The notes below the pieces were generated by a model. That model made no database searches, was not told the origin of the DNA, and saw nothing but the letters and a program-made list of their open reading frames with translations. From Stentor roeselii (lineage: Eukaryota; Ciliophora; Heterotrichea; Heterotrichida; Stentoridae), in assembly GCA_006503475.1 (NCBI GenBank), contig RSEH01000191.1:1-64000 (forward strand): a stretch of DNA of 64,000 nucleotides. Reading direction: 5' to 3'. Position numbers and translations under genes: made by a program. Position 1 is the first letter of the stretch, and every line of letters starts with the position of its first letter. Positions 9,115 to 17,586 of the stretch are shown in pieces.

Positions 9115-11043
9115 CTAATTACCATATACGACAAACTCGCCTCCAAGATAACTAAGATTTTTCTTCTCAACAATAAAAATCTCAGCTTCTTTGCTTTCAC
9201 TTAAAATTGTAAACTTGCAGGGGTCGACGATTGCTGCATCAAGGATCGCTCTACCTGCGAACCAGTCTCCTTCCTTAAGCGAGTTGCATTCAATTCTTTC
9301 TTTAAAAGCGGAACCTGAATCGCTTAGAAACATTTTCGCCTTTGCCTGATCTGCAAGTCTTTGTTGGCTTTTGAAGGTTGAATAAAAACATTTGTTTAGA
9401 CTTTCTGTCAGGCGGAAGGTTAACTGAGGACTGCTCTGCATTGAGGGAGTGTAGTTGCCTGTGAAGAATGGCTTGCATCTTGAGTGCTTTGACTGCCCTG
9501 GAAGGCTTCGGTAACCTTCCCAGTAGACTCTGCAGGTACCTTTGTAGAGGATGTACATGCCTTTTGGAACTTGACCCTGCTCAACAACGACTTCCCCAAC
9601 AGCAAACTTTTTCGGTTCAAGACTTGATGCAAAAGGAATAAGACTAACCCAAGGTTCATTTGTAAAAAACTTGAGACTTCTAATAAACTGTATTTTTTCA
9701 ATGATATTATTATGCATGCGATTCAAAATAATCGAGCAATAATTTTCCTTACTAATCGAAACAACAGTAGTAGTTTCAGCAGCAACACAAGAAGCAGTCC
9801 TTCTAATATCACTTTCCTCAGGATTATTCAACAAAGCCAATTCTCCAAAAGATTCCCCATCATAAAGCGAGTTGACAATGATTTCAAGTCCATGATACTC
9901 CGGTGCCTTTCTATGAATATTAACAGACCCTTTCAAAATAACAAACATGCATTCACCAATATCTCCTTGTTTAATAATAACATCTCCAATCTTATAGTCA
10001 ATAATCACAGCAGACTGTATCAACATTTTCTGAATATCTTTCGGGAACTTAGCAAAAAACGGAAGTTTTTTAAACCTTTTAAGTAAACCAAAGTCATCTC
10101 TTTCCTCAACAGGTTTCAAAAACTCCTGCAATATAAAAGCGATCGATTTTGCTGAAAGTCGTTTTTCAGCTGAGTCATCAAGAAGTTGGTCTTCATAGTT
10201 AATAGGTTTGATATAAGCAAAGTCATGAGCGACATTGATAACATCTTGCTTCACTTTACTCGATTCCCCTATTTTTTCATCGATGTCTTCCTGGTAAAAT
10301 CCAAGAGACTTTGTAGTTTTCGGTTTGAATCTTGGACTATTCACTAAAATAGACAAACGGGTATCGCGTTCAGTTAAAAGACGTGAAAGGTACTCTTTTT
10401 TCATCATCAGGTCGTCAAGTGTCAGTTGTTTCGAAGAAGCTGAAGAATCGATCGAAATTGAAGACTCTTCTGAATCACTTTCTGAAGAGACTTTTTCGAT
10501 ACTCAGCTGAAATTGTCTTGACTTGGGGACTGTCTTCGGGATTGAAAGTTGAACAGGGTGTAGTTCTTCTTTTTTCTCTTTCATATCAGTTTTCGTGATT
10601 TTTTGGAGAAAGGGGTTGATTATCGCGTCTTTTAACTCGAGTAGGTCTTTATTGCCTTCAAGTGACTGCGCGTCTTTTAAGACCTTTAAAGCTTTTAATC
10701 GATCTTTCTGTAAAAAGTAAGCCAGAGACTTGTTGTAAACAATGTAAAAGTTTTCCTGGGAAAGACTATCAGCTTGGTCAAGGATATGAATCGCTCTTTC
10801 ATTCATATTCAGTTTAATCAAACAAACAGCAAAATTCACACGACTTTGAACATTTCGAGGGTAAGACAAGGTAATTTTTTCATAAAGGACTATAGCTGAA
10901 TCAAACTGTTCTTTTGACTGTAAGATGAAAGCTTGCTTTAAAAGTTTAGAAAGTTGTGCAGATCTGCATGGTTCTAAAGGCATGACTTTCGGGTGGAGTT
11001 TTGAAAAAGACTTCCGAAAGAGGAAGTCTGAGTTTCTTTTCAT
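9115..11043 (-). CDS. TPR protein with two cyclic-nucleotide-binding domains
   Basis: The product is 642 residues from the ATG at 11043. The N-terminal third has TPR-like helical pairs (about residues 32-130: QSKEQFDSAIVLYEK, NPRSRVNFAVCLIKL-like, NFYIVYNKSLAYFLQ). A Ser-rich linker follows. CNBD1 (about 330-440) keeps a good phosphate-binding cassette, FGELALL then RRTASCVA, including the Arg that pairs with the cyclic phosphate. CNBD2 (about 450-640) is interrupted by an insert and its cassette is degenerate (GDWFAGRAIL), so it may not bind nucleotide. The arrangement recalls a PKA regulatory subunit with TPRs but no obvious inhibitor site. The open frame extends 69 codons further upstream through a minisatellite; that extension is Phe/Ser/His-only and was rejected as the start. 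Confidence 0.85.
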   Translation of the reverse strand: MKRNSDFLFRKSFSKLHPKVMPLEPCRSAQLSKLLKQAFILQSKEQFDSAIVLYEKITLSYPRNVQSRVNFAVCLIKLNMNERAIHILDQADSLSQENFYIVYNKSLAYFLQKDRLKALKVLKDAQSLEGNKDLLELKDAIINPFLQKITKTDMKEKKEELHPVQLSIPKTVPKSRQFQLSIEKVSSESDSEESSISIDSSASSKQLTLDDLMMKKEYLSRLLTERDTRLSILVNSPRFKPKTTKSLGFYQEDIDEKIGESSKVKQDVINVAHDFAYIKPINYEDQLLDDSAEKRLSAKSIAFILQEFLKPVEERDDFGLLKRFKKLPFFAKFPKDIQKMLIQSAVIIDYKIGDVIIKQGDIGECMFVILKGSVNIHRKAPEYHGLEIIVNSLYDGESFGELALLNNPEESDIRRTASCVAAETTTVVSISKENYCSIILNRMHNNIIEKIQFIRSLKFFTNEPWVSLIPFASSLEPKKFAVGEVVVEQGQVPKGMYILYKGTCRVYWEGYRSLPGQSKHSRCKPFFTGNYTPSMQSSPQLTFRLTESLNKCFYSTFKSQQRLADQAKAKMFLSDSGSAFKERIECNSLKEGDWFAGRAILDAAIVDPCKFTILSESKEAEIFIVEKKNLSYLGGEFVVYGN

Positions 11044-11065
11044 ATTAAATTTGGTAGGTTTCAGA

Positions 11066-11243
11066 AAAGGGTGAAAAAGTGAATAAGGTGAAAAAGTGAC
11101 AAAAGGAGAGAAAGTGAAAAAGGTGAAAAAGGTGAGAAATTGAAAAAGGTGAGAAATTGAAAAAGGTGAAAAAGTGAAAAAGGTGAAAAAGGTGAGAAAG
11201 TGAAAAAGGTGAGAAAGTGAAAAAGGTGAAAAAGTGAAAAAGT
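11066..11243. repeat. Degenerate minisatellite between CDPK and CNBD genes
   Basis: About 180 bases made of GTGAAAAAG / GTGAGAAAT-type units of 9-12 nt, purine-only apart from T on the plus strand. It fills almost the whole gap between the CDPK stop (11265) and the start of the next minus-strand gene (11043). It must therefore lie in the promoter or leader of the TPR-CNBD gene. It happens to stay open on the minus strand as an FTFSPF-type repeat. Confidence 0.85.
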
Positions 11244-11264
11244 GCCTCAATCTAACTTAACTAT

Positions 11265-12668
11265 CTAAAAAGTCTTAAGCATCATTCTTGTGAACTCTGA
11301 CAAGTCGATGACTCCATCTCCATTCAAGTCCGCCTCAGCGATGAGTTTATCCCACATTTCTTCTTGATAATCATGTGACTTGCCCAGTACTTGTTTGAGT
11401 TCATTGGCAGTGATAGTCCCGCTGCCGTCAAGATCAAAAGCCTTGAAAGCCATTTCAAGTCTTTCCTTTGATAACAGCTGTTGTCTATTTAAAGTGGCAG
11501 AGACGAACTCGCTATATTCAATGACTCCAGAGCCGTCTAAGTCGACTTCTTTCATGATTCTTTCTACCTCTGCGTCAATGTCATTTACCTCATTTCCAAA
11601 AAGTATCAAAAAGCCTTCTTTGAGTTCTTTTGAACTTAAAGTCCCGCTGTTGTCTGTGTCTAAAGACCTGAAAAGCTCCATCATTTCTTCTCTTTCACTT
11701 TTGGTGGCAAGTTGAGAAGTGATGAAACCGATTGTGGCTTTTTTTAACATTAACTCGCTTTTGAAGTTTCGTAAGTTTCTCATCAGGTAGTTGGCGTTGT
11801 TTCTGTTTAGAGGAGAACGGCTGGCATTAGTGATCCATGAATGGCTCAAGGCTTGACGTGCGTCGAGTCTTCGGGTTATGTCGATTGTTAGAAGCTTTTC
11901 AATCAAATCTTTTGCTTCGAACGAGATGTCATCCCATTCAGGCGAAGGAAACGAGAACCGTGCAAGGGACACTTTTCTTAGAATTTCTTGGTCAGTGTTA
12001 CCACCGAACGGTGGGTACCCGCAAAGTAAGATATACATGATCACTCCGGCGCTCCATAAGTCGCATTTGTAGTTGTAATGCTTCCGAAGCACCTCAGGAG
12101 GGATGTAATAAGGTGTACCTACTTTGGAGGTCATGATTTCACCTGGACTGCAGAACTGTGAAGAGCCGAAGTCAATAACTTTTAAATAGGCATCTTCTGC
12201 TGTGCTGCTCAAGAGGAAGTTTTCAGGCTTCAGGTCTTTGTGAGCAACTCCCTTTTCCTGAAGGTAAACCAGGATACTAAATATTTGACGCATATACTCC
12301 GCAGCTGTTGCTTCTGTGATGCTACCTTGGCTTAAGATGCGTTCGAACAGTTCGCCTCCGCCGCAGTACTCAGTAATGATATAGTAGTTCATCTCATCTT
12401 GATAGTACTCGTGCAGCTTTATTATGTTCGGGTGGTCCAGGTCTTTAAGTATCGAAACTTCGTTGAAGATCATGTTCTTTTCTTCTTCTGTCCTAAGCGA
12501 CTTCTTGTGGATAGTCTTCACTGCACGTTTCTCTCCTGTCACTCGATGCTTTATTCTTCGTACGCTGCTAAAGGCTCCTTCTCCTACTTTTTTAGAGATC
12601 TTGTAAACGTCTCGTAATTTACCTGTCTTTTCGAAGATAAAATCGGATCCTGCTACTTTAAAACTCAT
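11265..12668 (-). CDS. Calcium-dependent protein kinase (CDPK)
   Basis: The 467-residue protein is a complete CDPK. The kinase domain occupies about residues 21-280, with a VGEGAFSSV glycine loop, AVKTI lysine, DLKPEN loop, DFG, GTPYYIPPEV and WSAGVIMYILLCG. A junction/autoinhibitory region (about 285-330) leads to four EF-hands, whose loops start DTDNSGT, DLDGSGV, DLDGSGT and DLNGDGV, all with intact calcium ligands. The catalytic loop reads HKDLKPEN, with Lys in place of the usual Arg. The N-terminus begins MSFK and so lacks the Gly2 needed for myristoylation. In ciliates and apicomplexans such kinases turn calcium transients into phosphorylation. It lies next to two cyclic-nucleotide-binding genes. 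Confidence 0.96.
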   Translation of the reverse strand: MSFKVAGSDFIFEKTGKLRDVYKISKKVGEGAFSSVRRIKHRVTGEKRAVKTIHKKSLRTEEEKNMIFNEVSILKDLDHPNIIKLHEYYQDEMNYYIITEYCGGGELFERILSQGSITEATAAEYMRQIFSILVYLQEKGVAHKDLKPENFLLSSTAEDAYLKVIDFGSSQFCSPGEIMTSKVGTPYYIPPEVLRKHYNYKCDLWSAGVIMYILLCGYPPFGGNTDQEILRKVSLARFSFPSPEWDDISFEAKDLIEKLLTIDITRRLDARQALSHSWITNASRSPLNRNNANYLMRNLRNFKSELMLKKATIGFITSQLATKSEREEMMELFRSLDTDNSGTLSSKELKEGFLILFGNEVNDIDAEVERIMKEVDLDGSGVIEYSEFVSATLNRQQLLSKERLEMAFKAFDLDGSGTITANELKQVLGKSHDYQEEMWDKLIAEADLNGDGVIDLSEFTRMMLKTF

Positions 12669-13162
12669 TTTTATTTGGAATGGCTGCTTTGGTAACTGAC
12701 GAGAGCGAATCTTGTTAGATTGAAGTTACTTGAATTCACCACTTATCAAAGGTTTTAACTCTAAAAATTCGATTGAGAAGTTAATATCTTAAACAAATTG
12801 TTTAAAAATTAGAAAAATGTTATCTATTTTAAAGATCAAATTCACCCTGTTGAATATAATAAAAAATCCTTAAAGTACTAATAAAATATTCCCTAGACCT
12901 TCCTTCCGGCTTAAAACTAAATAAAACCCTTTATCCTCATTTCAAACATCATTTTTCAAATCCAAACCTCTCGATTCAAGGTCTTTTTTGAGCAAATCAC
13001 CAAAAATCCAATCCAAAATTCATTCAGGTACCTTCAACAACTATTCTTCTATAAATAAACCTTGATTAAAGGTTTCTTAGAAATAGCCTGAATTCAGTCT
13101 CAGTTTGACTGAAAGAGAAAATATCTTGATTTCTGTCCAATTAAATCTAACTATAAATTCTT
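12669..13162. other. Divergent intergenic region, nothing recognised
   Basis: A 494-base AT-rich region between the divergent CDPK and carrier genes. CTATAAAT lies 11 bases before the carrier start. No coding-like frame is seen. Confidence 0.6.
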
Positions 13163-13999
13163 ATGGATGATTACTTGAACGCTTCGCTACTCGGAGCCTT
13201 TCGAGCGGCAGTTTTGATGCCAATAGAGCAGCCTCTCGATTACATCAAAACTCAAATTCAGTCATCTTTTTACAGAGGTTCGCCAGTCGCCTTCATCAAA
13301 AACCACGTCACCAAGCATGGGTTCCTGAAACTATACACAGGCTTCTTTCCTAACCTTGCCAGGGCCTGTCTTAAGCAGTCTTATCGACTTCCGCTCATGG
13401 TTTATGTGCCGAATGTGTACCGCAGGTACTCATCAGACGAGCATAAAATCCAGATCGCTACTGGGATTTCACTGGCGATATTGGAAAGCTACCTTATGTG
13501 CCCATTAGAAAGGATTAAGATCTGGTTGATGACAGCCCCTGAGCCGGGCTTCAAATATTTTTATCATTACATCTCTGGGGTTAAAGACCTTTACATTGGT
13601 GCTGTGGCTCTTTTATATCGTCAGACTCTTTCTTGGATAACTTTTTTAGGATTCACATCTTTGTTCAAAGAGTCGATTTTGAAGCAAAAGGGTTCAATTG
13701 ACTACTATGACACTCTTTACATTGGGGCGATGGTGGGACTCGTGAACACTACTGTAATTATGCCTGTCGATTTCATTAAAACTCACAAGCAAAAGTTCAA
13801 GGAACTTGGAGACAGGTCGTTCATTGAGACGCTGAAACATTTGACGAAGGGTGAGACTCTTATTTGGAACAAAATCATGACAGTATATTCTGGGTGGAGG
13901 GTCAGGACTTTTCATTATTTCATCAATTCTTTCGCAACTCTCAGTCTTGTTGATAAATTGGAGAGGATGTATTCTACGCGTTATACTAAGAAGAATTAG
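13163..13999 (+). CDS. Mitochondrial carrier family (SLC25-like) protein
   Basis: The 278-residue product has the three-fold repeat of the family. Each repeat begins with a P-x-[D/E]-x-x-K motif: PLDYIK (about residue 22), PLERIK (about 113) and PVDFIK (about 202). Six hydrophobic segments are compatible with the usual fold. The Gly-x-x-x-Gly and [D/E]Gxxxx[W/F][K/R]G motifs are weakly kept (GFLKLYTGFFPNLAR in the first repeat; DLYIGAVALLYRQ in the second), so it is a divergent member. The family exchanges metabolites across the inner mitochondrial membrane; the substrate cannot be told. The length is close to the usual 290-310. Confidence 0.82.
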   Translation: MDDYLNASLLGAFRAAVLMPIEQPLDYIKTQIQSSFYRGSPVAFIKNHVTKHGFLKLYTGFFPNLARACLKQSYRLPLMVYVPNVYRRYSSDEHKIQIATGISLAILESYLMCPLERIKIWLMTAPEPGFKYFYHYISGVKDLYIGAVALLYRQTLSWITFLGFTSLFKESILKQKGSIDYYDTLYIGAMVGLVNTTVIMPVDFIKTHKQKFKELGDRSFIETLKHLTKGETLIWNKIMTVYSGWRVRTFHYFINSFATLSLVDKLERMYSTRYTKKN

Positions 14000-14058
14000 G
14001 ATATCAATAAGTTAGTGAGTTTTATTCACTTAAATGGCTTAAGGTAAATTTTTATAGA

Positions 14059-14172
14059 GTCATTAACTGCACTTTTAAGACCTAGGCTATTATTTAAGCT
14101 AAGTCTTACAATAAAGTCATTAACTGCACTTTTTAGACCTAGGCTATTATTTAAGATAAGTCTTACTAGAAT
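14059..14172. repeat. Tandem 57-bp duplication
   Basis: Two nearly identical 57-bp units (14059-14115 and 14116-about 14172), both starting GTCATTAACTGCAC and containing GACCTAGGCTATTATTTAAG. They lie between the carrier gene and the LITAF-like gene, just upstream of the latter. Only a few substitutions separate them, so the duplication is fairly recent. Confidence 0.9.
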
Positions 14173-14211
14173 GCGAAACCATTTAGAATACTTTATTAAG
14201 CCAATTAAATA

Positions 14212-14592
14212 ATGGAAGAAAATTTCACTCCTGGTAAAGAAAGTTATCATGAAATTGTCTTGCAAAATTCCAATAGGTCTTCAGATAACTCGATTAAGCC
14301 AAAAGATATCAAGTCCTTACCTGTGCAGGCTATAAATTTTGAAGATGACTCTTATAGTCTTGAGTGTCCATTCTGTAACCAAACATGCATCACAAGGACA
14401 GTAAAAAAAAAGAGCAAATTCTTGTATATCAGTTTTGGGATCTTAATGATTTTACCTCCGTTGTGCCTGGTTCCTTGCTTTCTTTCGAGTTGCTATGATA
14501 AATACCACTACTGTGATAAGTGCAACTCGAAAATAGGATGTCATAAAACTTTTGGAAGGACTTCTAAATTTGACAAAAGTGTTGTGAATTAG
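14212..14592 (+). CDS. LITAF-like zinc-ribbon membrane protein
   Basis: The 126-residue product has an N-terminal polar tail (about 1-45), then the LITAF domain: CPFC at about residue 54, a hydrophobic segment FLYISFGILMILPPLCLVPC, and HYCDKC near residue 103. The two CxxC knuckles flanking a membrane-embedded amphipathic segment are diagnostic. LITAF/SIMPLE proteins sit on the cytosolic face of late endosomes and lysosomes. The start ATG is preceded by an AAATA string. The upstream promoter region carries a recent 57-bp tandem duplication. Confidence 0.85.
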   Translation: MEENFTPGKESYHEIVLQNSNRSSDNSIKPKDIKSLPVQAINFEDDSYSLECPFCNQTCITRTVKKKSKFLYISFGILMILPPLCLVPCFLSSCYDKYHYCDKCNSKIGCHKTFGRTSKFDKSVVN

Positions 14593-14960
14593 AAGAAATT
14601 TAATAGAATTTGAGGTATTTTTATTAGATCTATTAATTTTAACTCTTTCTGAAACATTTAGTGGTATATTCAAGTAGTGCAAATGACTTCTTAATCTACT
14701 GGTAAATAAATAAAATGAATATATCCATAAATTCAAAAGTCCAGATAAAACTAAAAATCCTTATTACCTTTAAACCCATTAAACCCAAATAAAACCACTG
14801 AAAATAAACCCATTCTCAAAAAATCCTTTATTACCTTTAAACCCATTAAACCAAAGAAAATAAACCTATTTTCATCAAATCCTTATTCCCTTAAAACCCA
14901 AATAAAACCAATAAAAATACCCCTATTTTAATCAAATCCCTTTAAACCCAAATAAAACCA
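14593..14960. repeat. Degenerate AAACCC-rich tandem repeat upstream of the channel gene
   Basis: From about 14752 to the channel start and slightly beyond, a unit of about 60-75 bases recurs, with variants of CCTTTAAACCCATTAAACC, AAATAAAACCA and GAAAATAAACCCATT. The last unit contains the start codon of the channel gene, so the repeat supplies its first codons. The part before 14752 is ordinary AT-rich sequence. The motif differs from a ciliate telomere repeat. Confidence 0.8.
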
Positions 14961-17420
14961 ATGAAAATAAACCCATTCGCATCAAAATCTCCATTCCCAG
15001 AAATCCCAGAAGAAACTCCAAACAAAAGATCAAGATCCCCAAATGATAATTACCTAAACCGAGACGACACCCAACCAGTGATAATAAAAAGCAACACCCG
15101 TTTAATATTCAGTTACCAAAGTAAAGGAAGAGTTTGCTGGGACCTTCTGATGTCATCAATCTCAGTCTACCTCTGCATTTCAATTCCTCTTTTCCTCTCA
15201 TTTTACCCAGAAGAGTTCAAAAGCAAGATAACTCTTTCAATCCACATGCTTATCTCCCTTCTCTTCATCATCGACATCGTGGTAAACTTCCGAACATCCT
15301 TCCTTTCAACAACTTCAGAAGAAGTGCAAAGTTCATCAGAAATAATTCGACATTACGGCCTTTCCCTTCGTTTTATTCTTGATATTATCTCTTTTTTTCC
15401 TTTCGAGCTTTTCAGTCCTGGCACTTTGAGTCTTGCAAGGCTTTTAAAAGTTCACAAATTGCAAAAATGTGCGAATTTGGTCTCTTTGATGAAAACTAGA
15501 AGTAGTGTGAAACTGGTTCTTGAGTTGATGATTATTTTGTTGTTTTTATTGCTTTTTGTTCATTTTGCTGCTTGTGTTTTTTTCTTGGTGGTTGAATCTG
15601 AAGAGTCTTGGATTCCGCCTGAGACTTACCCGAGCAAATCTTTGGCTTTTTATGATCTTTCTAGACAGAAACAGTATTGGGTAAGTGTTTATCACTCAGT
15701 TGACTTCATCGCTGGTATACAAAATGGAGGCGAATCAGATAATCAGCTGATTTTTTTTATTAGTTTTTATGTTATTGGCACTGTTTTGATGGCTGTTTTA
15801 CTTGGAAATATGACGTTTTTAGTTAGGAATTTGAGAGATGAAGACAAGATTTACACGAAAAATTACAATAATTTGGTGAAAATGATGAAAAAACTGAGAC
15901 TTCCTGCTAGTATTCGATATCGGATCACAGAGTTTTTTACTTCGAATTATAATAGTTTGAAGTTCAATCAAGACTACTCTAAGTTCATTTCTATCCTTCC
16001 TCCTTCTTTAGTCCGACAAGTCAACATGGTTTATCTCGCAAGTGTCATTTCAAGTAACCCTATAATCGCATCAGATAAAAAAATCCTGAAATTTGCAAAT
16101 TTTCGATTAAAAAGTCTTCTTGTGCAGCCTGGAGTTCGAATTATTTCTCAATTTGATGAGGCTTCTTTTTTGTATTTTATTGCCAGTGGGTGTTGCCATG
16201 TTGAGGTTATGGACGAGGAAAATGTAACAAGTATCGTTAACGTGCTAAAGGAAGGTGACCATTTCGGTGAAATAAGCATGTTGTTTAAAACAGAATGTAC
16301 AGCAACAGTCACTTCAAGCAACTACTCAAGCCTCGCATATCTTTCAAAAGACCATTTCTCAGAGCTTCTTGATGTTTTTCCAATAGTCGCTGATAAATTA
16401 ATGACACATCTCATTAGTTACGATGACAGATGGCGGGTATTCTGCAGAGACATGTTACGAAAGGTGCCTTATATAAACCTTGCAGATTCTGCACTTCAAG
16501 TAAAAATTCTCTACAGTTTAAAGCAAGAAAGATATGAAGGCGGTGAAATAATCATTCATGAAAACGATAAAATCGACTTCATTTATTTAGTAGCTGAAGG
16601 AGAAGTAGAGTTTTTTACTTATTTTTACGATAGATCTGCTGTTATGATCGTCAACGAGTCCTTTTCTCATAAAATTGAAGAAGAAGACTCTAAAATTTTG
16701 ATGAGTCTCGCTTTCATTCCAATGGGGTCAGTTCTTTTCACTAACCTCGGGTTGACCAGAGGCCATTCAATGACTTTTCTTCGAGCAGTGACTGGAACTC
16801 ATTTATTTAAAATTCCTGTTGATTTAATAGAAACTTTCGCAAGGGACCGACCTGCCCTTCATGAGGCGATCGAGCTTTACAAGTCAAGTTTATTCAAATA
16901 TGACAAAATCAGAGGACAAATGCTTCCTCTTAAGTTCCCTCTTGACGTTCTTAGATGTGAAAAGCATATCAAAGGGAAAGATATGAAAGAAGTACTTTGG
17001 AATGCAAGTCTTAAACTAAAAAATGCGATTTTAAAAGTAATTGATTTGAAAAGAAAGTCGAAAATTAAGAATCATGGAGCGATTAAGAGAATCACGAAAA
17101 AAATCAAAGCGATGAACTTTGCGGAAAGTATTCAAAGAATTGATTTGGTTCGGCTTATTGCGAATGACGAGGTTTCTCATGATGTTGTTAAAGTACTCAG
17201 CCTTCTTGATGACTCTGAACTTGATAATGGCTTACTTCGACAGTTTGCATTGAAGGCAAATGAAACTACTGTCGTCTGTGAGTTTCTAGCTGGTAGAATC
17301 AAATCGTGTAGAAAAAAGGTAAGAAAATTAAAAAGTGATTATGAAGAACTAGAAACCTTATCAAGTCTTGTGGAAAAACTAGTAATGGAGACTATAAGAT
17401 TAACAACTATATCTCCTTGA
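14961..17420 (+). CDS. Voltage-sensor cation channel of the CNG/HCN type with two CNBDs and an atypical pore
   Basis: The 819-residue protein has six membrane helices between about residues 55 and 300: S1 near SVYLCISIPLFLSFY, S2-S3 with LLFIIDIVVNFRTSF and RFILDIISFFPFELF, an S4 with ARLLKVHKLQK, S5 and S6. A C-linker follows. CNBD1 (about 375-480) has EGDHFGEISML but ECTATVT where an Arg would normally contact the phosphate. CNBD2 (about 515-640) is degenerate. The pore loop reads YHSVDFIAGIQNGGESDN, with no GYG/GYGD potassium filter. Family members are cyclic-nucleotide-modulated cation channels of the plasma or ciliary membrane. Here ion selectivity and ligand dependence are both uncertain. 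The C-terminus (650-819) is basic and helical. Confidence 0.88.
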   Translation: MKINPFASKSPFPEIPEETPNKRSRSPNDNYLNRDDTQPVIIKSNTRLIFSYQSKGRVCWDLLMSSISVYLCISIPLFLSFYPEEFKSKITLSIHMLISLLFIIDIVVNFRTSFLSTTSEEVQSSSEIIRHYGLSLRFILDIISFFPFELFSPGTLSLARLLKVHKLQKCANLVSLMKTRSSVKLVLELMIILLFLLLFVHFAACVFFLVVESEESWIPPETYPSKSLAFYDLSRQKQYWVSVYHSVDFIAGIQNGGESDNQLIFFISFYVIGTVLMAVLLGNMTFLVRNLRDEDKIYTKNYNNLVKMMKKLRLPASIRYRITEFFTSNYNSLKFNQDYSKFISILPPSLVRQVNMVYLASVISSNPIIASDKKILKFANFRLKSLLVQPGVRIISQFDEASFLYFIASGCCHVEVMDEENVTSIVNVLKEGDHFGEISMLFKTECTATVTSSNYSSLAYLSKDHFSELLDVFPIVADKLMTHLISYDDRWRVFCRDMLRKVPYINLADSALQVKILYSLKQERYEGGEIIIHENDKIDFIYLVAEGEVEFFTYFYDRSAVMIVNESFSHKIEEEDSKILMSLAFIPMGSVLFTNLGLTRGHSMTFLRAVTGTHLFKIPVDLIETFARDRPALHEAIELYKSSLFKYDKIRGQMLPLKFPLDVLRCEKHIKGKDMKEVLWNASLKLKNAILKVIDLKRKSKIKNHGAIKRITKKIKAMNFAESIQRIDLVRLIANDEVSHDVVKVLSLLDDSELDNGLLRQFALKANETTVVCEFLAGRIKSCRKKVRKLKSDYEELETLSSLVEKLVMETIRLTTISP

Positions 17421-17586
17421 TTCACATAAATCACTTAACCTACTCTAAATAATCCACCCTAATTTCCCTAAACTAACCTAAACCCTTTCCCACTATTTCA
17501 AACTTCAATCCATAACCTTAACTAAAATTTCTCTTACCATTAAAAGGCAACTCTCATTTTGAATATCCTCCATTATATTAAACGTC

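Noticed and set aside
9712-10086. 124-codon plus-strand frame
   Set aside because: It is antisense to the CNBD coding region and has Asn/Ser-rich composition expected from the complement.
11044-11250. Upstream 69-codon extension of the TPR-CNBD protein
   Set aside because: It is encoded wholly by the minisatellite and consists of Phe/Ser/His/Leu repeats; a good ATG follows at 11043.
14752-14960. AAACCC repeats as telomeric sequence
   Set aside because: The units are 60-75 bases long and irregular, internal to the window, and differ from the short C/A repeats of ciliate telomeres.
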